In this document: in pieces, positions 47,846 through 57,164 of the stretch
Numbering within the stretch: position 1 is the first letter of the stretch
Layout: each line of letters opens with the position of its first letter
DNA from: Phycisphaerae bacterium
GTDB lineage: Bacteria; Planctomycetota; Phycisphaerae; SM23-33
Reading direction: 5' to 3'
Length of the DNA: 64,000 nucleotides
Assembly (NCBI GenBank): GCA_009783465.1
Contig: WRDM01000009.1
Span: 1-64,000, forward strand
Program-made: the position numbers and the translations under genes
The notes under the pieces: generated by a model
Seen by the model: the letters and a program-made list of their open reading frames with translations, nothing else
Told to the model about the DNA's origin: nothing
Database searches by the model: none

Positions 47846-48697
47846 CTACAGCCGGATGAACTCGTGGAACGCGGTGATCAGCCGTTGCGAGATCGGGCCT
47901 ACCGTGCCGGCGGCGATGTCGCGGTGGTCGATTTTCGTCACGGGGATGACCTCGGCGGCGGTGCCGGTGAGGAAGCACTCGTCGGCGGCGAAGAGGTCGG
48001 CGGGCGTCATCGTCTGTTCGCGGCAGGGGATGGCCGCGGCGGCGCAGAGCTCCATCACGACGCGTCGCGTGATGCCCTGGAGGATGCCCGCGCTGACGGG
48101 CGGCGTCAGCACCGCGCCGTCCTTGACGATGAAGATGTTGTCGCCGGTGGCTTCGGAAACCTCGCCGCGATCGTTGAGCATGATCGCCTCGCCGACGCCA
48201 GCGTCGGTGGCCTCGATTTTCGCCATGATATTGTTGAGGTAATTGAGGCTTTTCACGGACGGATCGAGCATCGCCGGGCTGGTGCGGCGGGTCTTGGCGA
48301 TAATCACCGGCATGCCGCGCTCGTACATTTCGCGCGGGTAGAGTTCGATCTGGCCGGCGATCACGAACACGCTGCCGCGCGGGCAGCGATTGGGATTCAG
48401 CCCCAGCGTGCCCACGCCGCGAGTGACCACCAGCCGAATATACCCGTCCGCCATGCCGTTGGCGACGAGCGTCTGCGCCATCGCCGCGACGATCTGCTCC
48501 TGCGTGTACGGAATGGTCAGCCGGATTTTGGAGGCCGACGCAAACAGCCGATCCATGTGGGCCTGACACTCGAAAATCTTCCCGCCGTACACGCGAATGC
48601 CTTCAAACACGCCGTCGCCATACAACGTGCCATGATCAAACATACTCAGCTTGGCGTCCGCCTTGTCCACCAGTTGCCCATCAAGCCAGACTTTCAT
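47846..48697 (-). CDS. ilvE: Branched-chain amino acid aminotransferase
   Basis: MKVWLDGQLVDKADAKLSMFDHGTLYGDGVFEGIRVYGGKIF; class IV aminotransferase; start moved to 48697. Confidence 0.93.
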   Translation of the reverse strand: MKVWLDGQLVDKADAKLSMFDHGTLYGDGVFEGIRVYGGKIFECQAHMDRLFASASKIRLTIPYTQEQIVAAMAQTLVANGMADGYIRLVVTRGVGTLGLNPNRCPRGSVFVIAGQIELYPREMYERGMPVIIAKTRRTSPAMLDPSVKSLNYLNNIMAKIEATDAGVGEAIMLNDRGEVSEATGDNIFIVKDGAVLTPPVSAGILQGITRRVVMELCAAAAIPCREQTMTPADLFAADECFLTGTAAEVIPVTKIDHRDIAAGTVGPISQRLITAFHEFIRL

Positions 48698-48925
48698 GTC
48701 ATCATCTCCTGCCGAAAGACCCAAAAAATGTTCCGCTATCATACGATGACTCGACGCGGGCGACAAGAGACAGACACGCAAACGCAGGGCAAACGCGAGA
48801 ACCGGTGTGCACGCGAACATACCTAGAACTCGCGCCAAGCCCGATTCCCGCGCGGAAAATTGGAAAAAATTCGATGCGTTTGTCCTGTTTTTCCACGTGT
48901 TTTTTTGGGGGGCAGTTTTTTTCGC

Positions 48926-48954
48926 TTGACAAATATCGCCAAATTCTGCATAAC
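48926..48954 (+). promoter_or_regulatory. Candidate sigma70-like promoter for the downstream PEP-CTERM gene
   Basis: TTGACA (48926-48931) - 17 nt - CATAAC (48949-48954). Confidence 0.4.
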
Positions 48955-49181
48955 TACGGGTGGAGAATTTGCCTTACCCCACAACAACCTCGGCATGCAG
49001 AAAGACCTGAACGCTCTTTCTGTGCGTTGTTAGAATTCCTCCTTTGCACCATAGGTTATGTTGCCATTGGCCGCGTTTGTTTCGCGCTGGTGGATGCCGG
49101 AGCTCTTCCATTGCGCGAAAGGCCGTATGTGCGGTCTTTGTTAGCGTCGTACCCGTGGTTTTTCCTAAAGGAGGAAAACAT

Positions 49182-50201
49182 ATGAAATCTGCCTGTCTGC
49201 CTGTCTGCCTGTCTGCCTGTCTGTCTGTCTGTCTGACGGCTGAAGCGGCCCCGCTCATGTACATGGGCACTCATGCCCAACATATTGCGAAGAACGACCA
49301 TAATGACCTTGCGGCCATCCTGTTGTTTGATGTGGTAGCGGAGAATGGTCACAATTACCTGACGATTCAGCTAATCAATGCTTCCGCGGTGCCCTGTGGT
49401 AGCGACATGGACATTCTGACGTCCGTGTTCTTCGGTCTGAAGTCATACCAGGAGAAGGGCGTGGTGGGTCCAATGGGTCAGATGGGTTACCCGGAGTTGA
49501 TACCGGTTTCAGCGAAGCTGGCGTCGGCCAACCCGGACCTGGCGGATGATGTGTACGCGATGTGGATAGGGACCGAGTTCGAGGCTCAAGCGGCGGCAGC
49601 GAGTGCGCTGCTGCGGGAAAACAGCGTGCTCAAGATGTACGACAAAGGCACCGAAACGGTCATCGCTTCCGCGCCGGCCAGCCTTAATGACAAGTGGGGG
49701 TTCGCGAATGGTCTGACGGACGAAAATGCCTTGAGCTACTTTCCGACCACGCCAACCCCGTATTACGGCATCAGTTCGAGTTCGCTTGAAGGGGCCTTCA
49801 AGGACCTGGGGCAGCGGTTCGACGGCGATTCTTTCGGCACGCTTACCGGAGACGCCGGTCACGGCCTGCTGAGCAAGGACACTATCATTGGTAAAGAGTT
49901 TGACGCCCCCAAGGATTGGTTTGTCGTCGGCAGTATGATCTTCACGTTCCTGCTGCCCGATGAGTACATTCTCGATCTCGAACACGATATCATTCTCGAG
50001 AATGAAGAGGATGAATACGGAAACGCCACACGATCAAGCGTGTGGTTCGCGTACCGCAAAACCCTGAACGGCGACAGCAAAGATCCGATCATCCGTGGTC
50101 AGGATATGGGCTATGTCCCCGACAGCCGCATCCCCGAGCCGGTGTCGATGAGCCTGCTGGCCCTGGGCGGCCTGGCGTTGATCCGTCGCCGAAGCCGCTA
50201 G
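49182..50201 (+). CDS. PEP-CTERM sorting-domain protein with tetranucleotide-repeat signal peptide
   Basis: MKSACLPVCLSACLSVCLTAEAAP; C-terminus IPEPVSMSLLALGGLALIRRRSR; RBS aaaggaggaaaacat. Confidence 0.88.
   Translation: MKSACLPVCLSACLSVCLTAEAAPLMYMGTHAQHIAKNDHNDLAAILLFDVVAENGHNYLTIQLINASAVPCGSDMDILTSVFFGLKSYQEKGVVGPMGQMGYPELIPVSAKLASANPDLADDVYAMWIGTEFEAQAAAASALLRENSVLKMYDKGTETVIASAPASLNDKWGFANGLTDENALSYFPTTPTPYYGISSSSLEGAFKDLGQRFDGDSFGTLTGDAGHGLLSKDTIIGKEFDAPKDWFVVGSMIFTFLLPDEYILDLEHDIILENEEDEYGNATRSSVWFAYRKTLNGDSKDPIIRGQDMGYVPDSRIPEPVSMSLLALGGLALIRRRSR
49189..49236 (+). repeat. Tetranucleotide microsatellite (CTGC/CTGT)11 + CTGA in the signal-peptide codons
   Basis: ctgcctgtctgcctgtctgcctgtctgcctgtctgtctgtctgtctga. 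Confidence 0.95.
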
Positions 50202-50256
50202 GCCCGACGAGACGCCCGGCCCATTCGCCTGATTGTGGATAGGGCTTGCCCGTCTT

Positions 50257-50400
50257 AGCCCCGGAGGGGTGCCTTGGAGGTATATCGCCTCCAAGACGCC
50301 CCTGCCGGGGCTTGGACATTACATAATGCCTATTCCCAGGGCTCGCCCGAGTACGGGCGGCCCTGAGCTACCCAACGCGGCCCCTGCCGGGGCCAAGAGG
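50257..50400. repeat. Two adjacent family D hairpins
   Basis: agccccggaggggtgccttggagg/cctccaagacgcccctgccggggct; then cagggctcgcccgagtacgggcggccctg; followed by a family A half arm. Confidence 0.8.
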
Positions 50401-50430
50401 CAAGCCATCCCGAAACGTTTTTCGGACACC

Positions 50431-50470
50431 CGAGTCTGTCTCTGTGTTCTCTACTGTGTCTCTGTGGTAA
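50431..50470. repeat. Single arm of family G (accacagagacacagaga)
   Basis: gtctgtctctgtgttctctactgtgtctctgtggtaaaaa; related arms at 15708, 41070 and 54368. Confidence 0.7.
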
Positions 50471-50553
50471 AAAAACTCTTGCCCTCGCGTTTGAACGTCG
50501 TTGTCTCCATCTCCTCTCTTCACGAACCGCTCCTGTCATGGTACATTCTCCCC

Positions 50554-52509
50554 ATGGCAGAAGGTTTTCAAAGTTCTGATAGTCTGCGAAGCGGCAAGCC
50601 GCTCATGTACGCTCAGTACGCCCAGCTTGAGCCTGTGTCGCTGGAGATGGGCGCGACGCTGAGCGATGTCACCGTGTGTTACGAAACGTACGGCACGCTC
50701 AACGTGGCCCGCGACAACGCCGTGTTGATCTGCCACGCGCTGTCGGGCGACAGCCACGTCGCGCGGCATGACGCCGATGACGACGCCGGGTGGTGGGATC
50801 TCATCATCGGGCCCGGCAAGCCGATCGACACCAACAAATACTTCGTCATCTGCCCGAACATCCTGGGCGGCTGTCGCGGCACGACCGGGCCCAACAGCAT
50901 CAACCCCGCCACGGGCCGACGCTACGGGCGCGATTTTCCGACCATCACGATTCACGACATGGCCGACGTGCAGGCGATGCTCGTGCGCCACCTGGGCATT
51001 GATTCACTGCTGGCCGTGGTGGGCGGTTCGATGGGCGGCATGCTCGCGCAGAGCCTGGCCGTGCGGCACGCGGCGATGGTGCGGGGCGCCGTCGCCGTCG
51101 CCACCGCGCCGCGATTCTCCAGCCAGTCGCTCGCCTTCGACGTCATCGGGCGAAACGTCATCCTCCGCGACCCCAACTTCTTCGGCGGCGATTACTACGA
51201 CCACGACACCGTCCCCAGCGTCGGGCTGGCCATCGCACGCATGATCGCTCACATCACCTACCTCTCGCCCGAGGCGATGCAGGAAAAATTCGAAGCCGAC
51301 CGCCACCGCCCCCGTGACGTGGCCACCGAATTCGAGAAAAAATTCTCCATCGGTTCGTATCTCGGCTACCAGGGCGACAAATTCGTCGAGCGGTTCGACG
51401 CGAACAGTTACGTTGCCATCACGACGGCGATTGACCTGTTCGACCTCGGCGCGACGCGCGAGCAGTTGCGGCAGCGGCTGGGCGAATCGGCCTGCCGCTG
51501 GCTGGTGGTGAGTTTTTCGAGCGACTGGCTGTTCCCGCCAAGCCAGTCACAGGATCTCGTCGCGGCGCTGCTGGCGAGCGGCCGATCGGTGAGCTACTGC
51601 AACGTCAAAAGCGCGTGCGGCCACGACGCGTTTTTACTGCCCAACGAAGTGCAGAGCTACGGCACGATGATCGGGTCGTTTTTGGCGAATCTGGACGGCC
51701 CAAAATCGGCGGCGAAAACGCAGGCGGCCAAGCCCGCGGCGGAAATGGCCGCCGCCGACAGTCCGACGAGCATTTTCACCGCGCGGCGGCTGGATTACGA
51801 ACGGATCATGGAGCAGATTCCGTCCGGCAGCAGCGTGCTGGATCTTGGCTGCGGCGCGGGCGGGCTGCTGGCGAGGCTGGCGCGTCGCGAGGGCAGCCCA
51901 CGTGACGCGGGCGTCTCGCCCGCGTTGTGTGATCCATTGGCCGGGACGCCCCCCTCCCCCCAATCGTCTTCGCCAACCGACGCGGGCAAGATGCCCGCGG
52001 GACACGAGGGCGAGACGCCCTCGTCACGTCATACACGACTAATGGGCGTCGAGTTGGACGAGCGGGCGATTGTCGCGTGCGTGCATCGCGGGCTGGACGT
52101 GGTGCAGGCCGACCTGAATCAGCCGCTGCCGCAATTCGGCGACGGACAATTCGACACGGTCGTGCTGAGTCAAACGCTCCAGGCCGTGCGGGACGTCGAG
52201 GGTGTCATCGCCGAGATGCTCCGCATCGGCAAACGGTGTGTGGTGAGTTTCCCGAACTTCGGCTATCGCAAGCTGCGGCAGATGCTCTTCGACGCCGGCC
52301 GCGCGCCGGAATCCTCCGGTATCCTGCGATACAAGTGGTACAACACGCCGAATATCCGCTTCTTCTCCATCGCCGATTTTGAAGAATTTTGCCGCGAAAA
52401 AACCATCCGCATCCAACGACGAATCGCCCTGGACACCGAAGCAGGCCAGGAAATCCACGACGACCCCAACCTCAACGCGGACCTGGCGATTTTCGCGATC
52501 TCGCGGTGA
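50554..52509 (+). CDS. metX: MetX (homoserine O-acyltransferase)-MetW fusion with in-frame palindromic insert
   Basis: DNAVLICHALSGDSHVA, GGSMGGMLAQSLAVRH; C-terminal MetW: SSVLDLGCGAGGLLARL, DTVVLSQTLQAVRDVEGVIAEMLRIGKRCVVSFPNFGYRKLR. Confidence 0.93.
   Translation: MAEGFQSSDSLRSGKPLMYAQYAQLEPVSLEMGATLSDVTVCYETYGTLNVARDNAVLICHALSGDSHVARHDADDDAGWWDLIIGPGKPIDTNKYFVICPNILGGCRGTTGPNSINPATGRRYGRDFPTITIHDMADVQAMLVRHLGIDSLLAVVGGSMGGMLAQSLAVRHAAMVRGAVAVATAPRFSSQSLAFDVIGRNVILRDPNFFGGDYYDHDTVPSVGLAIARMIAHITYLSPEAMQEKFEADRHRPRDVATEFEKKFSIGSYLGYQGDKFVERFDANSYVAITTAIDLFDLGATREQLRQRLGESACRWLVVSFSSDWLFPPSQSQDLVAALLASGRSVSYCNVKSACGHDAFLLPNEVQSYGTMIGSFLANLDGPKSAAKTQAAKPAAEMAAADSPTSIFTARRLDYERIMEQIPSGSSVLDLGCGAGGLLARLARREGSPRDAGVSPALCDPLAGTPPSPQSSSPTDAGKMPAGHEGETPSSRHTRLMGVELDERAIVACVHRGLDVVQADLNQPLPQFGDGQFDTVVLSQTLQAVRDVEGVIAEMLRIGKRCVVSFPNFGYRKLRQMLFDAGRAPESSGILRYKWYNTPNIRFFSIADFEEFCREKTIRIQRRIALDTEAGQEIHDDPNLNADLAIFAISR
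51900..52031. repeat. Family C palindromic element inserted in frame in the MetW domain
   Basis: acgtgacgcgggcgtctcgcccgcgttgtgtgatccattggcc ... gacgcgggcaagatgcccgcgggacacgagggcgagacgccctcgtcacgt. Confidence 0.9.
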
Positions 52510-52610
52510 AGACCAAGATTTGCCGTTGACTTTCGTATTCCACAAGACTACGCTCAAGCGGTTACAACGGTCTTGTGGACTTTTTCGGCCCTTTGCCAAG
52601 GAGTAAGGCC

Positions 52611-53279
52611 ATGAAATATCGTTTGGCCGCACTGGTGTCGGCGGCGGTTGTCGTGGGCGCGTTGGTTGTGCCCGCCTGGACGGCCTCCGATTCCTCCGAC
52701 GCGTTGAATGAGTGGGAACTGACGATCGACCTCGAACCGCTGGCTTCCATTCGAGTCGCGGTGCCGGGCGAGAAAACCCCGCAACTGTTCTGGTTCCTCC
52801 GCTACACCGTGAGCAACCACACGGGCGACGACCAGATCTTCGCGCCCGACGTCTTCCTTTACACCGATACCGGCGACATCGTCCGGTCCGGCAAGGACGT
52901 CCCGCCGGTCGTGTTCGCGCGGATCAAGTCCAGTTACAACGACCCGCTGCTGAAGGACCAGATTTCCATCGGCGGCAAACTTCTCCAGGGCGAGGACAAC
53001 GCCAAGAACGGCGTGGCGATTTTCTCGAACTTCGACCCCAAAGCCGGCACGGTCGAGATTTTCTTCGGCGGCCTGAGCAGCTACGCCGAAACCCTCACGC
53101 TGCCCGTGCCCGTTACCGTGACGGAGTTCGACATCCGGGGCAGGGCCCGCGAGGTCGAAAAAACCGAAATCCAGCTCAACCGCACGCTACGCCTGAAATA
53201 CCGCCACCCGCTCGACCCCAACGGCAAACCCCGCGACAACGAACTCAAACTCGTCTCGCAGGAATGGGTGATGCGGTAA
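52611..53279 (+). CDS. Hypothetical secreted protein
   Basis: MKYRLAALVSAAVVVGALVVPAWTAS signal; RBS aaggagtaag. Confidence 0.75.
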   Translation: MKYRLAALVSAAVVVGALVVPAWTASDSSDALNEWELTIDLEPLASIRVAVPGEKTPQLFWFLRYTVSNHTGDDQIFAPDVFLYTDTGDIVRSGKDVPPVVFARIKSSYNDPLLKDQISIGGKLLQGEDNAKNGVAIFSNFDPKAGTVEIFFGGLSSYAETLTLPVPVTVTEFDIRGRAREVEKTEIQLNRTLRLKYRHPLDPNGKPRDNELKLVSQEWVMR

Positions 53280-53288
53280 CGATTCAAA

Positions 53289-54050
53289 TCAGATCGTCGG
53301 CATCACGTTCCCGCCGCAGACGGGCAGGTAGACGCCGCTGATGAATTTCGCCAGGTCGCTGGCCAGGAAGGCCACCGCGTTGGCGATGTCCTGGTCCTCG
53401 CCGCGACGGCGAAGCGGCACGTGTTTGTCGTAGTCCGGCTGACGCTCGCTGCCGGCGTCGCGGTCGCGGTCGCTGATCGTCCAGCCGGGCGCGACCTGAT
53501 TCACCGTGACGTTCGCATGCCCGATCTCTTTCGCCAGCACGCGAAGCACGCCGTCCATGCCGCGTTTGCCGCTGACGTACGCCCCCTGCGAAGGTCCGCA
53601 CTGCATCGCGCATTCGGTGTTGATGGCGATTACGCGTCCCCAGCCCCGCGCCGCCATCGACGGCACGAACGCCTGCGCCATCAGCACGTTTTGCAACACG
53701 CAGGAGCGGAACTGGCTTTCGAAATCTTCGACGCCCTGGTCCAGCACCGCCTTCCATGGATACTGCGCGACGGCGTTGTTGACGACGATGTCCACCTCGC
53801 CCAACTCCCGCGACACGGTGTCGCGCATGGCGGCGACGGCTTCGCGGCTGCCGATATCCGCCGACACCGCCAGCGACCGCCGCCCCATGGCCCGAACTTC
53901 CGCCGCCAATTCGGCTGCCTTGTCGGCGCTGCGGTGATAGTGCACGGCCACATCGGCCCCACACCGCGCCAACGTCCGCACCATCACACGCCCAAGCTGC
54001 CCCGCGCCGCCCGTCACAATCGCCAACCGGCCTGATAAATCAATGTGCAT
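53289..54050 (-). CDS. SDR family oxidoreductase (FabG-like)
   Basis: MHIDLSGRLAIVTGGAGQLGRVMVRTLA; NNA; YVSGKRG. Confidence 0.9.
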   Translation of the reverse strand: MHIDLSGRLAIVTGGAGQLGRVMVRTLARCGADVAVHYHRSADKAAELAAEVRAMGRRSLAVSADIGSREAVAAMRDTVSRELGEVDIVVNNAVAQYPWKAVLDQGVEDFESQFRSCVLQNVLMAQAFVPSMAARGWGRVIAINTECAMQCGPSQGAYVSGKRGMDGVLRVLAKEIGHANVTVNQVAPGWTISDRDRDAGSERQPDYDKHVPLRRRGEDQDIANAVAFLASDLAKFISGVYLPVCGGNVMPTI

Positions 54051-54140
54051 TATTCGCTCCTTTGGAAAATTCTATGAGCCCCGAGGATTATCCACGCCCG
54101 TCACGCGAAAAACAAGCGAGCGGACGCATGCAGCAGGGCG

Positions 54141-54339
54141 AACGCATGTCATCCCTCCTTTTCGCACGAGATTCGTGTTTAGGCGTCACTGGCCGCAGGC
54201 CCTGCCATTTTGCGTTGTAAAACGTGATGTGCGACAAAACGCTTCGCCTGCCACAACGATCGACAACGCAACATGGCAGGGCCTGCGGCCTCGTCACGCC
54301 TGAACATGAACCCCGTGCGAAAAGAGGAATGTACATGCG
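54141..54339. repeat. Family A hairpin with long outer arms, imperfect
   Basis: catgtcatccctccttttcgcacgagattcgtgtttaggcgtcactggccgcaggccctgccattttgcgttgt ... acaacgcaacatggcagggcctgcggcctcgtcacgcctgaacatgaaccccgtgcgaaaagaggaatgtacatg. Confidence 0.88.
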
Positions 54340-54436
54340 TTTTTCCTGTTATTTCGACCGCGAACACTTTTTTCTCTGTGCTCTCTATGGTAAAAAACGA
54401 ATGTCTCGACCCTTGCACATTTCCAGGAGATTCGCG

Positions 54437-57115
54437 ATGAAACGATTGCGTTTTGCGTTGGCGTTGTTGGCGGTGGTTGTCAGTGCCTCGTCGCTCCGCG
54501 CCGAACCACCGGCTGCCCCGACCGTTTCGATTGTCTCGCCCAAATCCGGCGACGTCGCCGGACCTGTCGCGATGGAAGCCAAGCTCGACGGCGCGTTGCC
54601 CGAAGGCGGCGGCGTGCAGTTTCTTCTCGACGGCCTGCCGCTGTGCGGGCCGATCCTTCAGCCGCCGTTTACGCTGGCGTGGCACACCGCGCACGTGTGG
54701 GGTTGCGAGGCCGCGTTGGAGGCCGTCGTCGTTAACGGCAAAGGCGAAACCGTCGCCAAAAGCAGGCCCGTCCGGCTGCGGATCGACAGCGGCTTCGGCG
54801 GCAGCATCACGCTGGAAGGCGGCGGTCTGTCCCGGCCGCTCTCGGGCACCGTCACGATGAAAATTCAGACCCACATCGACCGCAGCCCGGTCACCAGCGC
54901 GCCGCCGGACCGGTCCGTCGAGGCCATCCTCGTCTTCATCGACGGCGTGCAGCAGGCGCTGGAATTCCGCGACAGCGTCGAACTCAAGCTCGACACCACG
55001 CGACTGCCCGACGGCCCGCACGAACTGTTCGCCTGGGCCGTTCTCCGCCGACCCGACCGTAACGCGCCGCAATACTGCACCATGATCCGCCGGCAGTTCG
55101 TCACGGAAAACAAAACGCCCGCCGTGTACGCCGAGCCGAAATTCAACCGCGTTTACCTCGCGCCCGGCGAGACCATCGACCTGAACCCGGTGTATGCGGG
55201 CAGCCCCACCGGAGCGGCCCTGCCCAGCTCCGTCAGTTGCGGCCCTGTGGCTGACACCGCCGTCGCCACCGTCGACGACAAGGGTGTCGTCAAGGCCGTC
55301 GCGCCGGGCGTCACGACCGTCACCGTCAAAGGCCCGTTCCGCGACGGCTCGTCCGAGAAAAAAATCCTGGTCATCGTGGACACGCCGCACGGCTTCCCGC
55401 ACTTCGGCAAGGACGGCTCGATGTTGAGCGAGTACGACCCGAGAAAATCACTATGGGTGCGTGCGGTGTTCGGCCTGGGCGGGCGCGAACTCGACAGCGT
55501 GGAAGGCCTGCCCGCCGCGGTCAAGGCTTCCGGCGTCAACGTGCTCACCGAGGGGTTCTACACGAATCCCGTCCACAGTGGCAACACGACGGATTTCGAC
55601 GCGTGGCACAAAAGCTGGACGACCAACTGGGCGCGGACCGTCGCCTGGAGCGAAAAATACGACATGCCCATGCTGCTGACCGGCGACGACGTCGCGCGAA
55701 CCACGCCCGAACTCGATAGCAGCGTCAACATGGCCTGGGGGCCGCGGGCCGTCAAAACCGCCTTCGAAGCCGCCGTCGCGTCCAAACGCGTCGTCGCCAT
55801 CGAAATGATCGACGAGGTCAGCTTCTGCTGGGGCGACACGCCCGTGCCCACCGACGGCCGATGGAAAGAACGCACGCCCTCCATCGACGACGATGCCTTC
55901 GTCAAACTCATGGAGTCCATCAACGCCGTCAAGGGCAGGCCTGGAATCACCTGGCCGATCGGCGGCATCAGCTCTCACCAGGCCTCCACCGCGTGGATGG
56001 GCGACAAGCGATTCAGCGACTACGCGACGATCTACTGGGATTTCCTCGCCTGGCGCCGCGCCTATCCCGACGGCCCGAGTTTCCCGCAGTACGTCGACGC
56101 ATTCAAACGCTGCGTCGACGACCGCCTCTATGGCCTCCAGCGCGACAAGCCTATGCTCCTGTTGGCCAGCGGAAACGGCTGGTTCTACATCAAGCAGGCC
56201 GACGAGGGCGAACAGTTCACCATCGGCCGCGACAAGCCCCACGGCGAGCCGTCCATCCCCATCAGGCCGCAAACCGCCTCCGTGCTGATGTACGCCCCTG
56301 CCGTCGGCATGTCCGGCGTGCGAATCTACAACTTCGACACGCTGATGTGGAAACGCCAGCGGGCCCAGGCCAAGGCGGGCAAATCCCATTTGCAGACCGG
56401 CGCCGAACCGTTCGAGGTCGGCACCGACCGCTGGGCCGCCATCACCGCCGCCTTCCGGCTGATCGAACAGTTGGAGCCGTTCATGCTCCAGCCGCTCACG
56501 CACGCGCCGTATCTCGGCGAAGGCATCTTCACCGGCGCGCGAAAAGGCAAAGATGGCGAAATGACCATCGCCATCAACTTCGTCCAAGGCGAGCGGACGA
56601 TTCCCAACCTGCCGCTGCCGTTTGATAAGGCTTCTGATTCCTCCGATACCGCCGTCAGGCGCCTCCGCGCCTCCGACGTGGTGTATCGCGTACACGGCAT
56701 GACCCTGCGGACCGAGCCGTACGATGGCGGACCTCTCACGCTCAAACCGGGTGAAGCCGTTGTGCGTGTCGCGCCGAAAAAGGATGACAAGCATGTGTTC
56801 GTTAACGGCGTGACGTGCGCGTTCGCCGCGCCACTGACCGACGCACATGTCCACGGCAAGGTGACGGTGGTGGTTAAGGCCCGCAACATCAGCGGCGGCG
56901 ACGTGAAGGTCGAAATCTTCGCCGACCGCGTCGCCTTGGACGGCGTGAAAAAAACCGACCGCGGCTACGAGGTCGAATGGGATGCGTCCAAAGCCAAACC
57001 CAATGTCTGGCATATACTCAGCGCCGTCGCCACCGACGCCGACGGCAATAAATCCGAAGCCCGCACCGCCGTGTTTGTACGAGAACAACCGAAAGAAGAA
57101 CCGAAAAAAGAGTGA
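54437..57115 (+). CDS. Secreted protein with Ig-like/BIG2-type domain and glycosidase-like region
   Basis: Signal peptide MKRLRFALALLAVVVSASSLRAE; CGPVADTAVATVDDKGVVKAVAPGVTTVTVKG. Confidence 0.75.
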   Translation: MKRLRFALALLAVVVSASSLRAEPPAAPTVSIVSPKSGDVAGPVAMEAKLDGALPEGGGVQFLLDGLPLCGPILQPPFTLAWHTAHVWGCEAALEAVVVNGKGETVAKSRPVRLRIDSGFGGSITLEGGGLSRPLSGTVTMKIQTHIDRSPVTSAPPDRSVEAILVFIDGVQQALEFRDSVELKLDTTRLPDGPHELFAWAVLRRPDRNAPQYCTMIRRQFVTENKTPAVYAEPKFNRVYLAPGETIDLNPVYAGSPTGAALPSSVSCGPVADTAVATVDDKGVVKAVAPGVTTVTVKGPFRDGSSEKKILVIVDTPHGFPHFGKDGSMLSEYDPRKSLWVRAVFGLGGRELDSVEGLPAAVKASGVNVLTEGFYTNPVHSGNTTDFDAWHKSWTTNWARTVAWSEKYDMPMLLTGDDVARTTPELDSSVNMAWGPRAVKTAFEAAVASKRVVAIEMIDEVSFCWGDTPVPTDGRWKERTPSIDDDAFVKLMESINAVKGRPGITWPIGGISSHQASTAWMGDKRFSDYATIYWDFLAWRRAYPDGPSFPQYVDAFKRCVDDRLYGLQRDKPMLLLASGNGWFYIKQADEGEQFTIGRDKPHGEPSIPIRPQTASVLMYAPAVGMSGVRIYNFDTLMWKRQRAQAKAGKSHLQTGAEPFEVGTDRWAAITAAFRLIEQLEPFMLQPLTHAPYLGEGIFTGARKGKDGEMTIAINFVQGERTIPNLPLPFDKASDSSDTAVRRLRASDVVYRVHGMTLRTEPYDGGPLTLKPGEAVVRVAPKKDDKHVFVNGVTCAFAAPLTDAHVHGKVTVVVKARNISGGDVKVEIFADRVALDGVKKTDRGYEVEWDASKAKPNVWHILSAVATDADGNKSEARTAVFVREQPKEEPKKE

Positions 57116-57123
57116 CGAGGATA

Positions 57124-57150
57124 TGGCTTGCCGGTTTGCGCTGTAGAACG
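57124..57150. repeat. Half copy of family A
   Basis: tggcttgccggtttgcgctgtagaacg. Confidence 0.8.
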
Positions 57151-57164
57151 CGGAATAAACAAAC

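Noticed and set aside
49044-49352. Antisense ORFs with RQTDRQTGRQADRQ repeats
   Set aside because: Simply the reverse translation of the CTGC/CTGT microsatellite.
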